From the NCBI GenBank assembly GCA_964437735.1, contig CAYTID010000094.1, positions 1 through 8,405 of the forward strand: a stretch of 8,405 bases of DNA. Reading direction: 5' to 3'. Below the pieces are notes generated by a model. It did not search any database. It saw only the letters and a list, made by a program, of their open reading frames with translations, and was not told where the DNA came from. The position numbers and the translations under genes were made by a program. This document shows positions 1 to 6,219 of the stretch, in pieces. Each line of letters begins with the position of its first letter. Position 1 is the first letter of the stretch. Source of the stretch: CAYTID01 sp964437735. Its GTDB lineage: Bacteria; Bacteroidota; Ignavibacteria; UBA10030; BY39.

Positions 1-153
1 ATATCTGTTGCTCAATAATTTTGTGCGTAGGTATGCATCTGCCATTTTATGACAAATGTTCACGAGATCATTTATCTCGGTATTTGATGGAAACCCGTAA
101 ACAAACGACTGAATTAAGTTGCGAAAGTTTTTCTGTAACTCTACACTTAACAT
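1..153 (-). CDS. Hypothetical protein, partial (N-terminal 51 residues, runs off left edge)
   Basis: An open frame reads leftward from an ATG at 153-151 to the window edge without a stop, giving 51 residues that begin MLSVELQKNF and end at the edge with KLLSNRY. A G-rich stretch (GGGG) lies about 4 nt upstream of the ATG, a plausible though non-canonical ribosome site. The gene follows glnA on the same strand with a 28-bp gap, so it may be cotranscribed with it. The composition is a normal soluble, mostly helical profile with no signal peptide or membrane segment. I do not recognise the family from this fragment. The opposite strand is also open here (3-185), but its product is rich in Cys and His, has no start context and overlaps the end of glnA, so the minus-strand reading is preferred. 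Confidence 0.55.
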   Translation of the reverse strand, partial: MLSVELQKNFRNLIQSFVYGFPSNTEINDLVNICHKMADAYLRTKLLSNRY

Positions 154-181
154 GTACCCCGTACCAAAAATTATTTAAATT

Positions 182-1510
182 TTAATACCGTTCCAGATAT
201 TTATCCAATTCCCACTGTGTAACCTGTAATCGAAACTCATCCCATTCTTTCATTTTGCCGATAAGATATTTTTTGAAAGTATGTTCACCCAAGGTTTGTC
301 GAACAATATCGCTCTTTTCCATCTCATTGATTGCTTCTTCTAAAGAGAAAGGAAGTGTGTCGATTTTCAATTCAGATAATTTTTCTTCATTAAAATGATA
401 AACGTCTTCCTCGACAGCCGGAGGGGGAGTAAGATTGTTTTTGATACCATCCAGCCCTGCTTTTAACATAACTGCAAAAGCAAGATATACATTGCTTGCC
501 GGGTCGGGGCAGCGAAGTTCAATACGGGTAGATTTATTTTTTCCCGCCGAGTACTGAGGTACCCGTATCAGAGCCGATCTGTTTGTACGCGCCCAGCAAA
601 CATAAACCGGAGCTTCATAGCCGGGAACCAAACGTTTGTAGGAATTTACTGTCGGTGACAACACTGCCGATAATCCCTTTATGTGTTTTATTATACCGGC
701 AATATAATTATAAGCCGTTTTTGATAATTTATATTTGTCATTCACATCGTAAAAAACATTATTACCAGTTTTTATATCAAAGAAACTTTGATGAACATGC
801 ATACCTGAACCAGCCATTCCCATTATTGGTTTGGGCATGAATGTAACATGGAGATCATGTTTTTGTGCGACGGCTTTTAAAACGAATCTTAATGTAGTCG
901 CACTGTCGGCGCTTTTCAAAGCGTCGCTGTATCTGAAATCTATTTCATGCTGACCGAGGGCACATTCATGGTGAGATGCTTCAACCTCGATGCCGAATTG
1001 TTCCAGCGCCACAACCATATCCCTTCTGATGTTGTATGCCTGATCGGTAGTTAAATCAAAATATCCACCGTTATCATGCGGGAGTGAGTGAATGCCGTTA
1101 TCTTTTTTGAAAAGGAAGAATTCAAGTTCAGGACCGGTATTATATTCATAACCCAACTCACGTGCTTCCATAATCGTCTTTTTTAAAATATATCGGGGAT
1201 CACCTTCGAAGGGCGTTCCGTCAGGATTAAATATGTCGCAAATAAACCGGGCGGTATTCCCATCGGGCGACATGAGCCAAGGTATTACTGCGTAAGTATC
1301 GATATCAGGTTTAAGAAACATATCGCTTTCGTGTACGCGGGCAAAACCTTCAATCGAGGATCCGTCGAACCATGTTCCGTATTGGAATGAATCCCTCAGA
1401 TGATTTACAGGAATTGTTAAACTTTTGACAATACCGTATAGATCGGTAAATTGTAATTGTATAAATTTTACGTTATCGGTACTTATCTTTTCAAAAATTT
1501 CTTCGTTCAT
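182..1510 (-). CDS. glnA: Glutamine synthetase, type I-alpha
   Basis: This enzyme makes L-glutamine from glutamate, ammonia and ATP as a cytoplasmic dodecamer and is the entry point for nitrogen assimilation. At 442 residues it matches the short GSI-alpha class (about 444) rather than the roughly 470-residue GSI-beta class. The beta-grasp domain carries FDGSSIEGF (48-56). The catalytic domain has GPELEFF with metal ligands E128 and E130, HHE (E182) and GQHE (E189), GSGMHVHQS with H238, the flap NSYKRLVPGYEAP with R293 and E299, and RIELRCPDP (329-337). A Tyr (Y371) lies near the GSI-beta adenylylation position but in the context DVYHFNEE instead of NLYDLPPEE. The roughly 25-residue GSI-beta insertion is also absent, so feedback inhibition rather than GlnE adenylylation is expected. 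R58 lies where the GSI-alpha feedback arginine of the Bacillus enzyme falls (alignment by eye). The start is supported by AAGGAC 5 nt upstream of the ATG. Confidence 0.97.
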   Translation of the reverse strand: MNEEIFEKISTDNVKFIQLQFTDLYGIVKSLTIPVNHLRDSFQYGTWFDGSSIEGFARVHESDMFLKPDIDTYAVIPWLMSPDGNTARFICDIFNPDGTPFEGDPRYILKKTIMEARELGYEYNTGPELEFFLFKKDNGIHSLPHDNGGYFDLTTDQAYNIRRDMVVALEQFGIEVEASHHECALGQHEIDFRYSDALKSADSATTLRFVLKAVAQKHDLHVTFMPKPIMGMAGSGMHVHQSFFDIKTGNNVFYDVNDKYKLSKTAYNYIAGIIKHIKGLSAVLSPTVNSYKRLVPGYEAPVYVCWARTNRSALIRVPQYSAGKNKSTRIELRCPDPASNVYLAFAVMLKAGLDGIKNNLTPPPAVEEDVYHFNEEKLSELKIDTLPFSLEEAINEMEKSDIVRQTLGEHTFKKYLIGKMKEWDEFRLQVTQWELDKYLERY

Positions 1511-1542
1511 AATTGTCCTTAAAATAAAAATATTACTTTTTG

Positions 1543-1571
1543 AATATATTACATTTTACATTCAAATCAAA
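1543..1571 (-). promoter_or_regulatory. Candidate glnA promoter
   Basis: Reading leftward, TTTGAT is followed by 17 nt and then TATATT (1548-1543), resembling a sigma-70-type -35/-10 pair about 33 nt upstream of the glnA ATG. The whole intergenic region is more than 80 percent A/T, so chance matches are likely and this stays tentative. Confidence 0.3.
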
Positions 1572-1575
1572 TGCG

Positions 1576-1592
1576 AATAATTGTGAATTATT
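1576..1592. repeat. 17-bp inverted repeat between divergent genes
   Basis: AATAATT-GTG-AATTATT is a perfect 7-bp inverted repeat around a 3-nt centre. It lies between the divergent glnA and M16 peptidase genes, just upstream of the candidate glnA -35 and overlapping the candidate -35 of the peptidase gene. That is a reasonable place for an operator. It does not match the GlnR/TnrA consensus (TGTNAN7TNACA). The arms are pure A/T in an AT-rich region, so chance is a real alternative. Confidence 0.3.
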
Positions 1593-1611
1593 AAAAAAAA
1601 AATGATATATT
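1581..1611 (+). promoter_or_regulatory. Candidate promoter of the M16 peptidase pair
   Basis: TTGTGA (1581-1586) and TATATT (1606-1611) are separated by 19 nt, or 18 nt if ATATAT is taken as the -10, leaving a 5' leader of roughly 30 nt before the ATG at 1649. A run of ten A residues fills the spacer. The region has extreme A/T content, so this is a weak prediction. Confidence 0.25.
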
Positions 1612-1648
1612 TAAACAACAATGTTAAACAAATCGGAAGGAACATGCA

Positions 1649-3037
1649 ATGAAAAATATTTTTTCTGTACTTGTATTAATTTTAACAATAATAACAAACT
1701 ACATGGCACATTCAAACGAATTAGGCATTAAAACAAAAACCCTGAAAAACGGATTGGAAGTTTTAGTTATTGAGAATTCAATGGTTCCGTTAATTACAAT
1801 CGAAATATGTGTTAAAAACGGCGCTTTCACTGAACCTCCTGAATACAGCGGACTGTCTCATCTTTATGAGCATATGTTTTTCAAGGCGAATGAAAAACTC
1901 CCGAATCAGGAAGCTTTTTTAGAACGATCCCGCGAACTCGGAATGATCTGGAACGGCACTACCGGAAACGAACGAGTAAATTATTTTTTCACTTGTCCGA
2001 AAACCAATTTTGAAGAAGCAATGGAGTTCATGCGCGATGCAACCCTTTTCCCTCTTTTTGATCAGGAAGAGCTTGAACGCGAACGTCCCGTTGTAATCGG
2101 TGAATACGACAGAGCGGAATCGCAGCCACCTTACCATCTTTATGTTGGAGTTAATAAAAAATTGTGGGGCGAATATTACAACCGGAAAAATGCTATAGGA
2201 GAAAGGTCCACAATTTTATCAGCTACAAAAGACCAAATGAAAACGATTCAGAAAAAATTCTACATACCGAATAATTCTGCGCTTTTAATCGCCGGCGATG
2301 TGAAAGCAGAAGATGTTTTTAAAATCACTGAAAAATACTTCGGCAACTGGGAAAGGGCTAAAGATCCGTTTATCGACAATCCGCCGATAAAATTTTTACC
2401 TCTTGAAAAACCCGAAGTCCTGATAGTCCAAAAACAATTTCCCGTTCCTATTGTCATGATAGGATTTCATGGACCTGATACTAAAAGAGACATTCCCGGC
2501 ACACACGCAGCCGATGTTTTTTCCTATATTATAAACCAGAAAACTTCACAATTCTACAAAGCGCTGGTTGAATCGGGACTTATGCTTGGTATTAATGTAG
2601 GTTATCAGACTGAAAATAATGTCGGACCGATAATGATATCCTTTCAATCAACTCCGGATAAATTAAAGGATGCCATGGCGGCGTTATCAGCGGAGATTGA
2701 AAAATTTGACAGCCCAGACTACTACACCGACGAACAGATTGAGATTGCAAAAAACCGGCTCGCCGTTGAAGAAATATATGGTCGCGAATCTACCTCAAGC
2801 TGGGTTCACACGGTAAGTTACTGGTGGGCAAGCGCCGGTTTAAATTATTATGAAAACTATGTTAAAGATCTTAAAAAAATAACACGCAATGATATAAATA
2901 ATTATATCAGAAAATATATTAAGGGTAAAAATTATATTTCGGGTGCACTTTTATCGGAAGACATTAAAACGGCTCTTGATATAAAAGAAAGCGATCTAAT
3001 GCTCGGAACATCGGATTTTGAAAAAAAGGGACAATAA
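1649..3037 (+). CDS. Secreted M16 family zinc metallopeptidase, catalytic subunit
   Basis: This is an exported peptidase of the insulinase/pitrilysin/processing-peptidase clan. Residues 1-20 form a signal peptide with a hydrophobic run and no lipobox Cys, so a soluble periplasmic protein is expected. The zinc site is the inverted HxxEH motif HLYEH (H71, E74, H75), with the third ligand E152 in ERPVVIGEYDR, 77 residues after H75 as in the family. The C-terminal M16 half begins near residue 250. There the usual R...Y substrate-binding pair (motif EEVRxKRxLxY) is absent: the aligned stretch reads SQFYKALVESGLMLG (300-314). At 462 residues it is a one-unit (M16B-type) protein that needs a partner. 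The partner is encoded 19 bp downstream after the next start is corrected. The start is supported by GGAAGGA (1635-1641) 7 nt upstream of the ATG. Substrate unknown. Confidence 0.93.
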   Translation: MKNIFSVLVLILTIITNYMAHSNELGIKTKTLKNGLEVLVIENSMVPLITIEICVKNGAFTEPPEYSGLSHLYEHMFFKANEKLPNQEAFLERSRELGMIWNGTTGNERVNYFFTCPKTNFEEAMEFMRDATLFPLFDQEELERERPVVIGEYDRAESQPPYHLYVGVNKKLWGEYYNRKNAIGERSTILSATKDQMKTIQKKFYIPNNSALLIAGDVKAEDVFKITEKYFGNWERAKDPFIDNPPIKFLPLEKPEVLIVQKQFPVPIVMIGFHGPDTKRDIPGTHAADVFSYIINQKTSQFYKALVESGLMLGINVGYQTENNVGPIMISFQSTPDKLKDAMAALSAEIEKFDSPDYYTDEQIEIAKNRLAVEEIYGRESTSSWVHTVSYWWASAGLNYYENYVKDLKKITRNDINNYIRKYIKGKNYISGALLSEDIKTALDIKESDLMLGTSDFEKKGQ

Positions 3038-3056
3038 TTGGAAAGGAAAAAAGAAT

Positions 3057-4358
3057 ATGAAATCTATAATTATTACTACAATTCTTCTGGTATTTTTATT
3101 TGCCGGATTGGCATTCGCACAAAAAGGTGTTACCGAGATGAACATTGACGGTTTAACGTTGATATATAAACAAGCTGAGAATGATGTTGTTGCGGTTCGT
3201 TTATTTTTGAAGGGCGGAACGGCAAACCTGACTCCTGAAACGGCAGGAATTGAAAATTTTACTTTTCAAGCTGCGGTTAATGGCGGAACGATAAAATATC
3301 CGAAGCAAGAATATAACAAATGGCTCGAAAAATTAGGCAGCACAATTTCTGCCTCCAGCTCGAACGATTTTTCTGTGTTCGGATTGAGATGCACGAAAGA
3401 TAACTTTAACAAAACGTGGGATTTATTTGAAGATGTTTTATTAAATCCCGCTTTCGAAGAAAATGAAGTCGAGCTTACCAGGGAACAAATTAAAAGCGCA
3501 ATAAAGACTGAAGATACAAATCCAGATGCTCTGATAAGAAAAGAAATGGTGAAATGGTATTTCGACGGGCATTATTATTCAAACCGGCAAATCGGGACCA
3601 CTTCGAATATTGAATCATTTACTGTCGATCAATTGAAAAATCACTACAAAAATTTAATGCAAAAATCGAGGATATTGCTGGTTATTGTCGGTAAACTCGA
3701 TAAAAAAGATTTAGAGAAACGTGTAAAAAATCTGGCAAATAAAATCCCCTCGGGTAATTATCAAGAAACCAAATTTCCGGTTCCTGAAAAATCAAAATTA
3801 ACGGACTACAGGATTATTGAAAAAGCCCTTCCGACAAACTACATTATGGGGCAATACTTGTTACCCGGCATGGAACAACCCGACTACTATGTTGCTCAAC
3901 TTGCACATTCAATATTGCGTGACCGCGTATTTGAGGAAGTCCGTACTAAAAGAAATTTAAGCTACGCTCCCGCGGCGGCAATTGTTACCGAAAACACTTC
4001 AACAGGTTTTATTTATGTTTCAACCACAGATCCCGATTCTGCTATTAAGGTAATGCTGGGTGAATTACAGAAGTTGAAAGATGTAATGATACCTGAAAAA
4101 GAAATGAAAAATCATAAGATGCGTTTTTTTACAATGGACTTTATGCGTCAGGAAACCAATGCAACTCAGGCAGGAATGCTCGCTGCTGCACAGTTATATA
4201 CAGGTACATGGAAAAATGCAGAAAAATTAGTTGACAACATAAATAAGGTAACCCCCGAAGACATTAAATTGATGGCAAACAAATATATTACTAATCTCAA
4301 TTTTTTGTATATAGGTAAGAAAAATAAAGTAGATGAAACTTTATTGAATTGGAAGTAG
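3057..4358 (+). CDS. Secreted M16 family peptidase-like protein, non-catalytic partner subunit
   Basis: This 433-residue M16-fold protein lacks the zinc site: the position of HxxEH reads ENFTF (66-70). It retains the substrate-binding Arg/Tyr pair in FEEVRTKRNLSY (R296, Y303), which the upstream gene has lost. Residues 1-21 form a signal peptide ending in AFAQ. An in-frame ATG at 3018 exists but would add 13 polar, lysine-rich residues and overlap the preceding gene. The ATG at 3057 is preferred because it has GGAAAGGA (3040-3047) 9 nt upstream and starts a clean signal peptide. Known bacterial and mitochondrial M16 heterodimers pair one zinc subunit with one Arg/Tyr subunit, so the two products are inferred to form one periplasmic peptidase. 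The 19-bp gap implies a two-gene operon. Confidence 0.9.
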   Translation: MKSIIITTILLVFLFAGLAFAQKGVTEMNIDGLTLIYKQAENDVVAVRLFLKGGTANLTPETAGIENFTFQAAVNGGTIKYPKQEYNKWLEKLGSTISASSSNDFSVFGLRCTKDNFNKTWDLFEDVLLNPAFEENEVELTREQIKSAIKTEDTNPDALIRKEMVKWYFDGHYYSNRQIGTTSNIESFTVDQLKNHYKNLMQKSRILLVIVGKLDKKDLEKRVKNLANKIPSGNYQETKFPVPEKSKLTDYRIIEKALPTNYIMGQYLLPGMEQPDYYVAQLAHSILRDRVFEEVRTKRNLSYAPAAAIVTENTSTGFIYVSTTDPDSAIKVMLGELQKLKDVMIPEKEMKNHKMRFFTMDFMRQETNATQAGMLAAAQLYTGTWKNAEKLVDNINKVTPEDIKLMANKYITNLNFLYIGKKNKVDETLLNWK

Positions 4359-4406
4359 CATTGGTTAAAGTTTCAAATAATGCTGTTTTTACGTCAATTT
4401 TTGAAC

Positions 4407-4432
4407 AACTTATTAGAAATTTCTAATAAGTT
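4407..4432. repeat. Perfect 26-bp palindrome upstream of the csp promoter
   Basis: The half-site AACTTATTAGAAA is followed directly by its exact reverse complement, with no spacer, and the symmetry ends at the next base on each side. It lies 48 bp after the M16 pair stop and 9 bp before the TTGACT -35 of the csp promoter. It could be a dimeric-regulator operator for csp, or the stem of a terminator for the M16 operon. As a terminator it would be poor: the stem has only 4 G/C pairs out of 13 and it is followed by UUAAAAUCCC rather than a U tract. Confidence 0.75.
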
Positions 4433-4441
4433 TAAAATCCC

Positions 4442-4473
4442 TTGACTTTGATAATATTCATTTTGTATTTTTG
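4442..4473 (+). promoter_or_regulatory. Promoter of the cold-shock protein gene
   Basis: TTGACT (4442-4447) lies 18 nt before TATTTT (4466-4471). The -10 region TATTTTTG (4466-4473) also fits the TAnnTTTG element known for Bacteroidota primary-sigma promoters, with the TTG 21 nt upstream. It satisfies both the generic and the Bacteroidota patterns and stands in a non-coding gap ahead of a gene. Transcription would begin near 4480. Confidence 0.6.
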
Positions 4474-4479
4474 TTTGCA

Positions 4480-4658
4480 ATTAACAGTACACCGTAATTG
4501 TGCTTTTACGAAGTCGCTTTATTTGTGCGAACCATTCGAAATGCTGGTTTGCCAGAATAAGCACCAAAACGGAACTCCAGTTATTAATTGCTGTATTGGT
4601 TTTCGTTCTAAAGCTACATACTGGCGTACAAGCATTTATAATCAATGAAAGGTTTAGT
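4480..4658 (+). promoter_or_regulatory. Long 5' leader of the cold-shock mRNA
   Basis: About 180 nt separate the predicted transcription start from the csp ATG. Long structured leaders are known for cspA-type mRNAs, where they act as temperature-responsive translation controls. Visible pairing potential includes CAATTA/TAATTG (4478-4483 with 4495-4500), CGAA+TCGC with GCGA+TTCG (4509-4517 with 4527-4538), and CTGG-TTTG-CCAG just downstream near 4543-4554. The leader is open in frame with csp from 4500, but that extension (Cys-rich, then hydrophobic) is not part of the cold-shock family. Thermosensing is inferred from family precedent, not shown. Confidence 0.4.
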
Positions 4659-4859
4659 ATGGAAAAGGGTACCGTAAAGTGGTTCAACAATGTTAAAGGT
4701 TTCGGTTTTTTGACCCGCGAGTCCGGTGAAGATGTATTTGTACACTATCGTTCAATTTCCGGGGATGGCTACAAATCATTGAAACAGGGCGACTCAGTAC
4801 AGTTTGAGATTCAGCAAACAGAGAAAGGTTTGCAAGCCTCAAACGTTGAAAAAGCATAA
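4659..4859 (+). CDS. CspA-family cold-shock protein
   Basis: This 66-residue single cold-shock domain is the normal length for stand-alone Csp proteins. They bind single-stranded RNA and DNA and melt mRNA structure in the cytoplasm as RNA chaperones. The nucleic-acid-binding motifs are clear: KGTVKWFN at the start, RNP1 KGFGFL (13-18) and RNP2 VFVHY (26-30). The C-terminal strand is VQFEIQQTEKGLQASNVEKA. The start at 4659 is chosen because the family begins exactly at M-x-K-G-T-V-K-W and GAAAGG (4647-4652) lies 6 nt upstream. A longer in-frame start at 4500 is rejected. Whether expression is cold-induced or constitutive cannot be told from the protein, although the long leader suggests post-transcriptional control. 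Monocistronic: it has its own promoter and a terminator directly downstream. Confidence 0.95.
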   Translation: MEKGTVKWFNNVKGFGFLTRESGEDVFVHYRSISGDGYKSLKQGDSVQFEIQQTEKGLQASNVEKA

Positions 4860-4874
4860 TTGAATCTGCGCCTG

Positions 4875-4914
4875 AAAATCCGGTTTGCCTATGGTTGACC
4901 GGATTTTTTATTTT
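4875..4914 (+). terminator. Rho-independent terminator of the csp gene
   Basis: A 10-bp perfect stem, AAAATCCGGT (4875-4884) with ACCGGATTTT (4898-4907), encloses a 13-nt loop. It runs into six T residues (4904-4909) and then ATTTT. It begins 15 nt after the csp stop. The loop and 3' arm overlap the last codons of the convergent flavoprotein gene, whose stop codon lies in the loop. On the minus strand the stem is followed by only four U, so termination in that direction would be weaker. Confidence 0.85.
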
Positions 4915-6151
4915 CGAGGGCTGCACCCTCTCCGGCAACATATCCTGTTGAAAAAGCAGCCTGCAAATTATACCCACCTATCGATCCGGCAATATCCAGT
5001 ACTTCTCCGCAAATAAATAATCCTTTAACAAGTTTTGATTCCATTGTCTTTGGGTCAACTTCTTTTAAAGATATTCCGCCCCCGGTAACTTCTCCGGCTT
5101 CAAAATCTATTGTTTTTATTTTCCCGATCTCCCATTGTTTTAACAACGCAATTACTAATCGTCGTTCATCGCGAGTCATCTGAGATAATTTTTTTTCAGG
5201 GTCAACACCGATCCGTTTCAGCAAATAGTCGGTCATCCGTTTCGATAAAAATTCCTTAATTAAATTGCATATTATTTTATTCGGATTTATTTTTACGGAG
5301 TTTTGCAAATAATTTTCCAGTTCCTCTTTTGTTTTTTCAGGAATAAAATCGATCACAAGTACAACCGGACCATAAATTATCTTTTCTCCCGCCGCACGGC
5401 TAATCTCCAAAACTACCGGGCCTGAAATTCCCTTATGTGTAAAAAGCAAATCCCCTATACAGGAAAACTCCTTTTTTTGATTATCAACAATACTCAACTC
5501 ACAATTCCTAACCGCAATACCGCTCCATTCTCCGGGAAGTTCCTGCTGCATCGTCATTGGCGCCAGAGCGGGAGTTATCGGTACAATTGAATGACCGAGA
5601 GATTTTGCAATATTTATTCCGTCACCTGTTGTTCCGGTTTGCGGATAAGTCATTCCTCCTGTTGCTAAAATAACAGTGTCGCAATAAATAATTTCATTAT
5701 GGATTTCTATCCCCGTAACCATATTATCATTTATTAAAATTTTATTTACCGGCGAATCAAACAAAATTTTTACATCTGAGGTTAGCAGTGACGATAAGGC
5801 GTGCAGGACATCTGAAGCACGGTTTGAGACCGGAAAAACTTTTCCGTCGGTTCGGGTATTAGATTTTACTCCTTTGCTCTCCAACAACGATATGATATCT
5901 TGATTGTTAAATTTATAAAATGCCGGTTTTAAAAATCTTGCTTCATTTTTTCTAAATCCTTTCAAAAGATCATCGATCGTTCCGGCGTGTGTAACATTAC
6001 ATTTTCCTCCTCCCGAAATCAATATTTTTATACCCAGCTTATTATTTTTTTCGATTAATAACGTCGGTATTCCATGCTCTCCCGTTCTCCATGCGGCAAT
6101 AATACCGGAGGCTCCTCCTCCTATTACAATAACACTATATCGTTTTTCCAC
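4889..6151 (-). CDS. NAD(P)/FAD-dependent oxidoreductase, HI0933/YhiN (BaiN-like) family
   Basis: This is a 420-residue FAD flavoprotein of widespread but poorly defined function. The N-terminal Rossmann motif is VIVIGGGASGIIAA (7-20), with the ribose-binding acidic residue E34 in LLIEK. It is followed by the family signature KILISGGGKCNVT (42-54). The C-terminal FAD-contact block GEVLDIAGSIGGYNLQAAFSTG (382-403) is also diagnostic. It starts with GTG, not ATG (complement of 6149-6151): AAGGA sits 3 nt upstream, the Rossmann strand follows within 6 residues, and no ATG fits. It is convergent with csp, its stop lying in the csp terminator loop, and divergent from anmK. Some relatives are annotated as bile-acid or other ene-reductases, but nothing here specifies the substrate. 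Family assignment is firm; the reaction is unknown. Confidence 0.92.
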   Translation of the reverse strand: MEKRYSVIVIGGGASGIIAAWRTGEHGIPTLLIEKNNKLGIKILISGGGKCNVTHAGTIDDLLKGFRKNEARFLKPAFYKFNNQDIISLLESKGVKSNTRTDGKVFPVSNRASDVLHALSSLLTSDVKILFDSPVNKILINDNMVTGIEIHNEIIYCDTVILATGGMTYPQTGTTGDGINIAKSLGHSIVPITPALAPMTMQQELPGEWSGIAVRNCELSIVDNQKKEFSCIGDLLFTHKGISGPVVLEISRAAGEKIIYGPVVLVIDFIPEKTKEELENYLQNSVKINPNKIICNLIKEFLSKRMTDYLLKRIGVDPEKKLSQMTRDERRLVIALLKQWEIGKIKTIDFEAGEVTGGGISLKEVDPKTMESKLVKGLFICGEVLDIAGSIGGYNLQAAFSTGYVAGEGAALENKKSGQP

Positions 6152-6159
6152 TTGTCCTT

Positions 6160-6194
6160 AAATTTGAATTCGAATTTTGATTTAATATATTAAA
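6160..6194. promoter_or_regulatory. Divergent promoter region with two A/T palindromes (flavoprotein / anmK)
   Basis: The 68-bp gap between divergent starts contains AAATTTGAATTCGAATTT (6160-6177), symmetric but for one pair, and the perfect 14-bp palindrome TTTAATATATTAAA (6181-6194). The second includes TATATT on both strands, so it could serve as a shared -10. On the plus strand TTGAAT (6164-6169) lies 16 nt before TATATT (6186-6191). On the minus strand TTTACT lies 18 nt before TATATT. The region is almost entirely A/T, so this is tentative. Confidence 0.3.
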
Positions 6195-6219
6195 GAAAAA
6201 TTAAATAGTAAATATTTTT

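Noticed and set aside
583..840. 85-residue open frame on the plus strand inside glnA
   Set aside because: It lies wholly within the strongly conserved catalytic domain of glnA on the other strand, its composition is Cys/His/Tyr-rich, and it has no ribosome site.
1511..1648. GlnR/TnrA-type operator upstream of glnA
   Set aside because: No TGTNAN7TNACA match was found by eye; the inverted repeat present has a different sequence.
3018..3056. Upstream ATG for the second M16 gene
   Set aside because: It would put 13 charged residues before the signal peptide and overlap the preceding gene. The Shine-Dalgarno at 3040-3047 serves the ATG at 3057.
4500..4658. In-frame N-terminal extension of the cold-shock protein by 53 residues
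   Set aside because: Csp proteins begin at the M-x-K-G-T-V motif, the Shine-Dalgarno is placed for 4659, and the extension is unlike any cold-shock domain. It is leader RNA.
4442..4690. Short open frames on both strands of the csp leader
   Set aside because: They overlap a promoter and each other, lack ribosome sites, and have shadow-like composition.
4693..4977. Minus-strand open frame antisense to csp and overlapping the flavoprotein end
   Set aside because: It conflicts with both well-supported genes and crosses the terminator hairpin.
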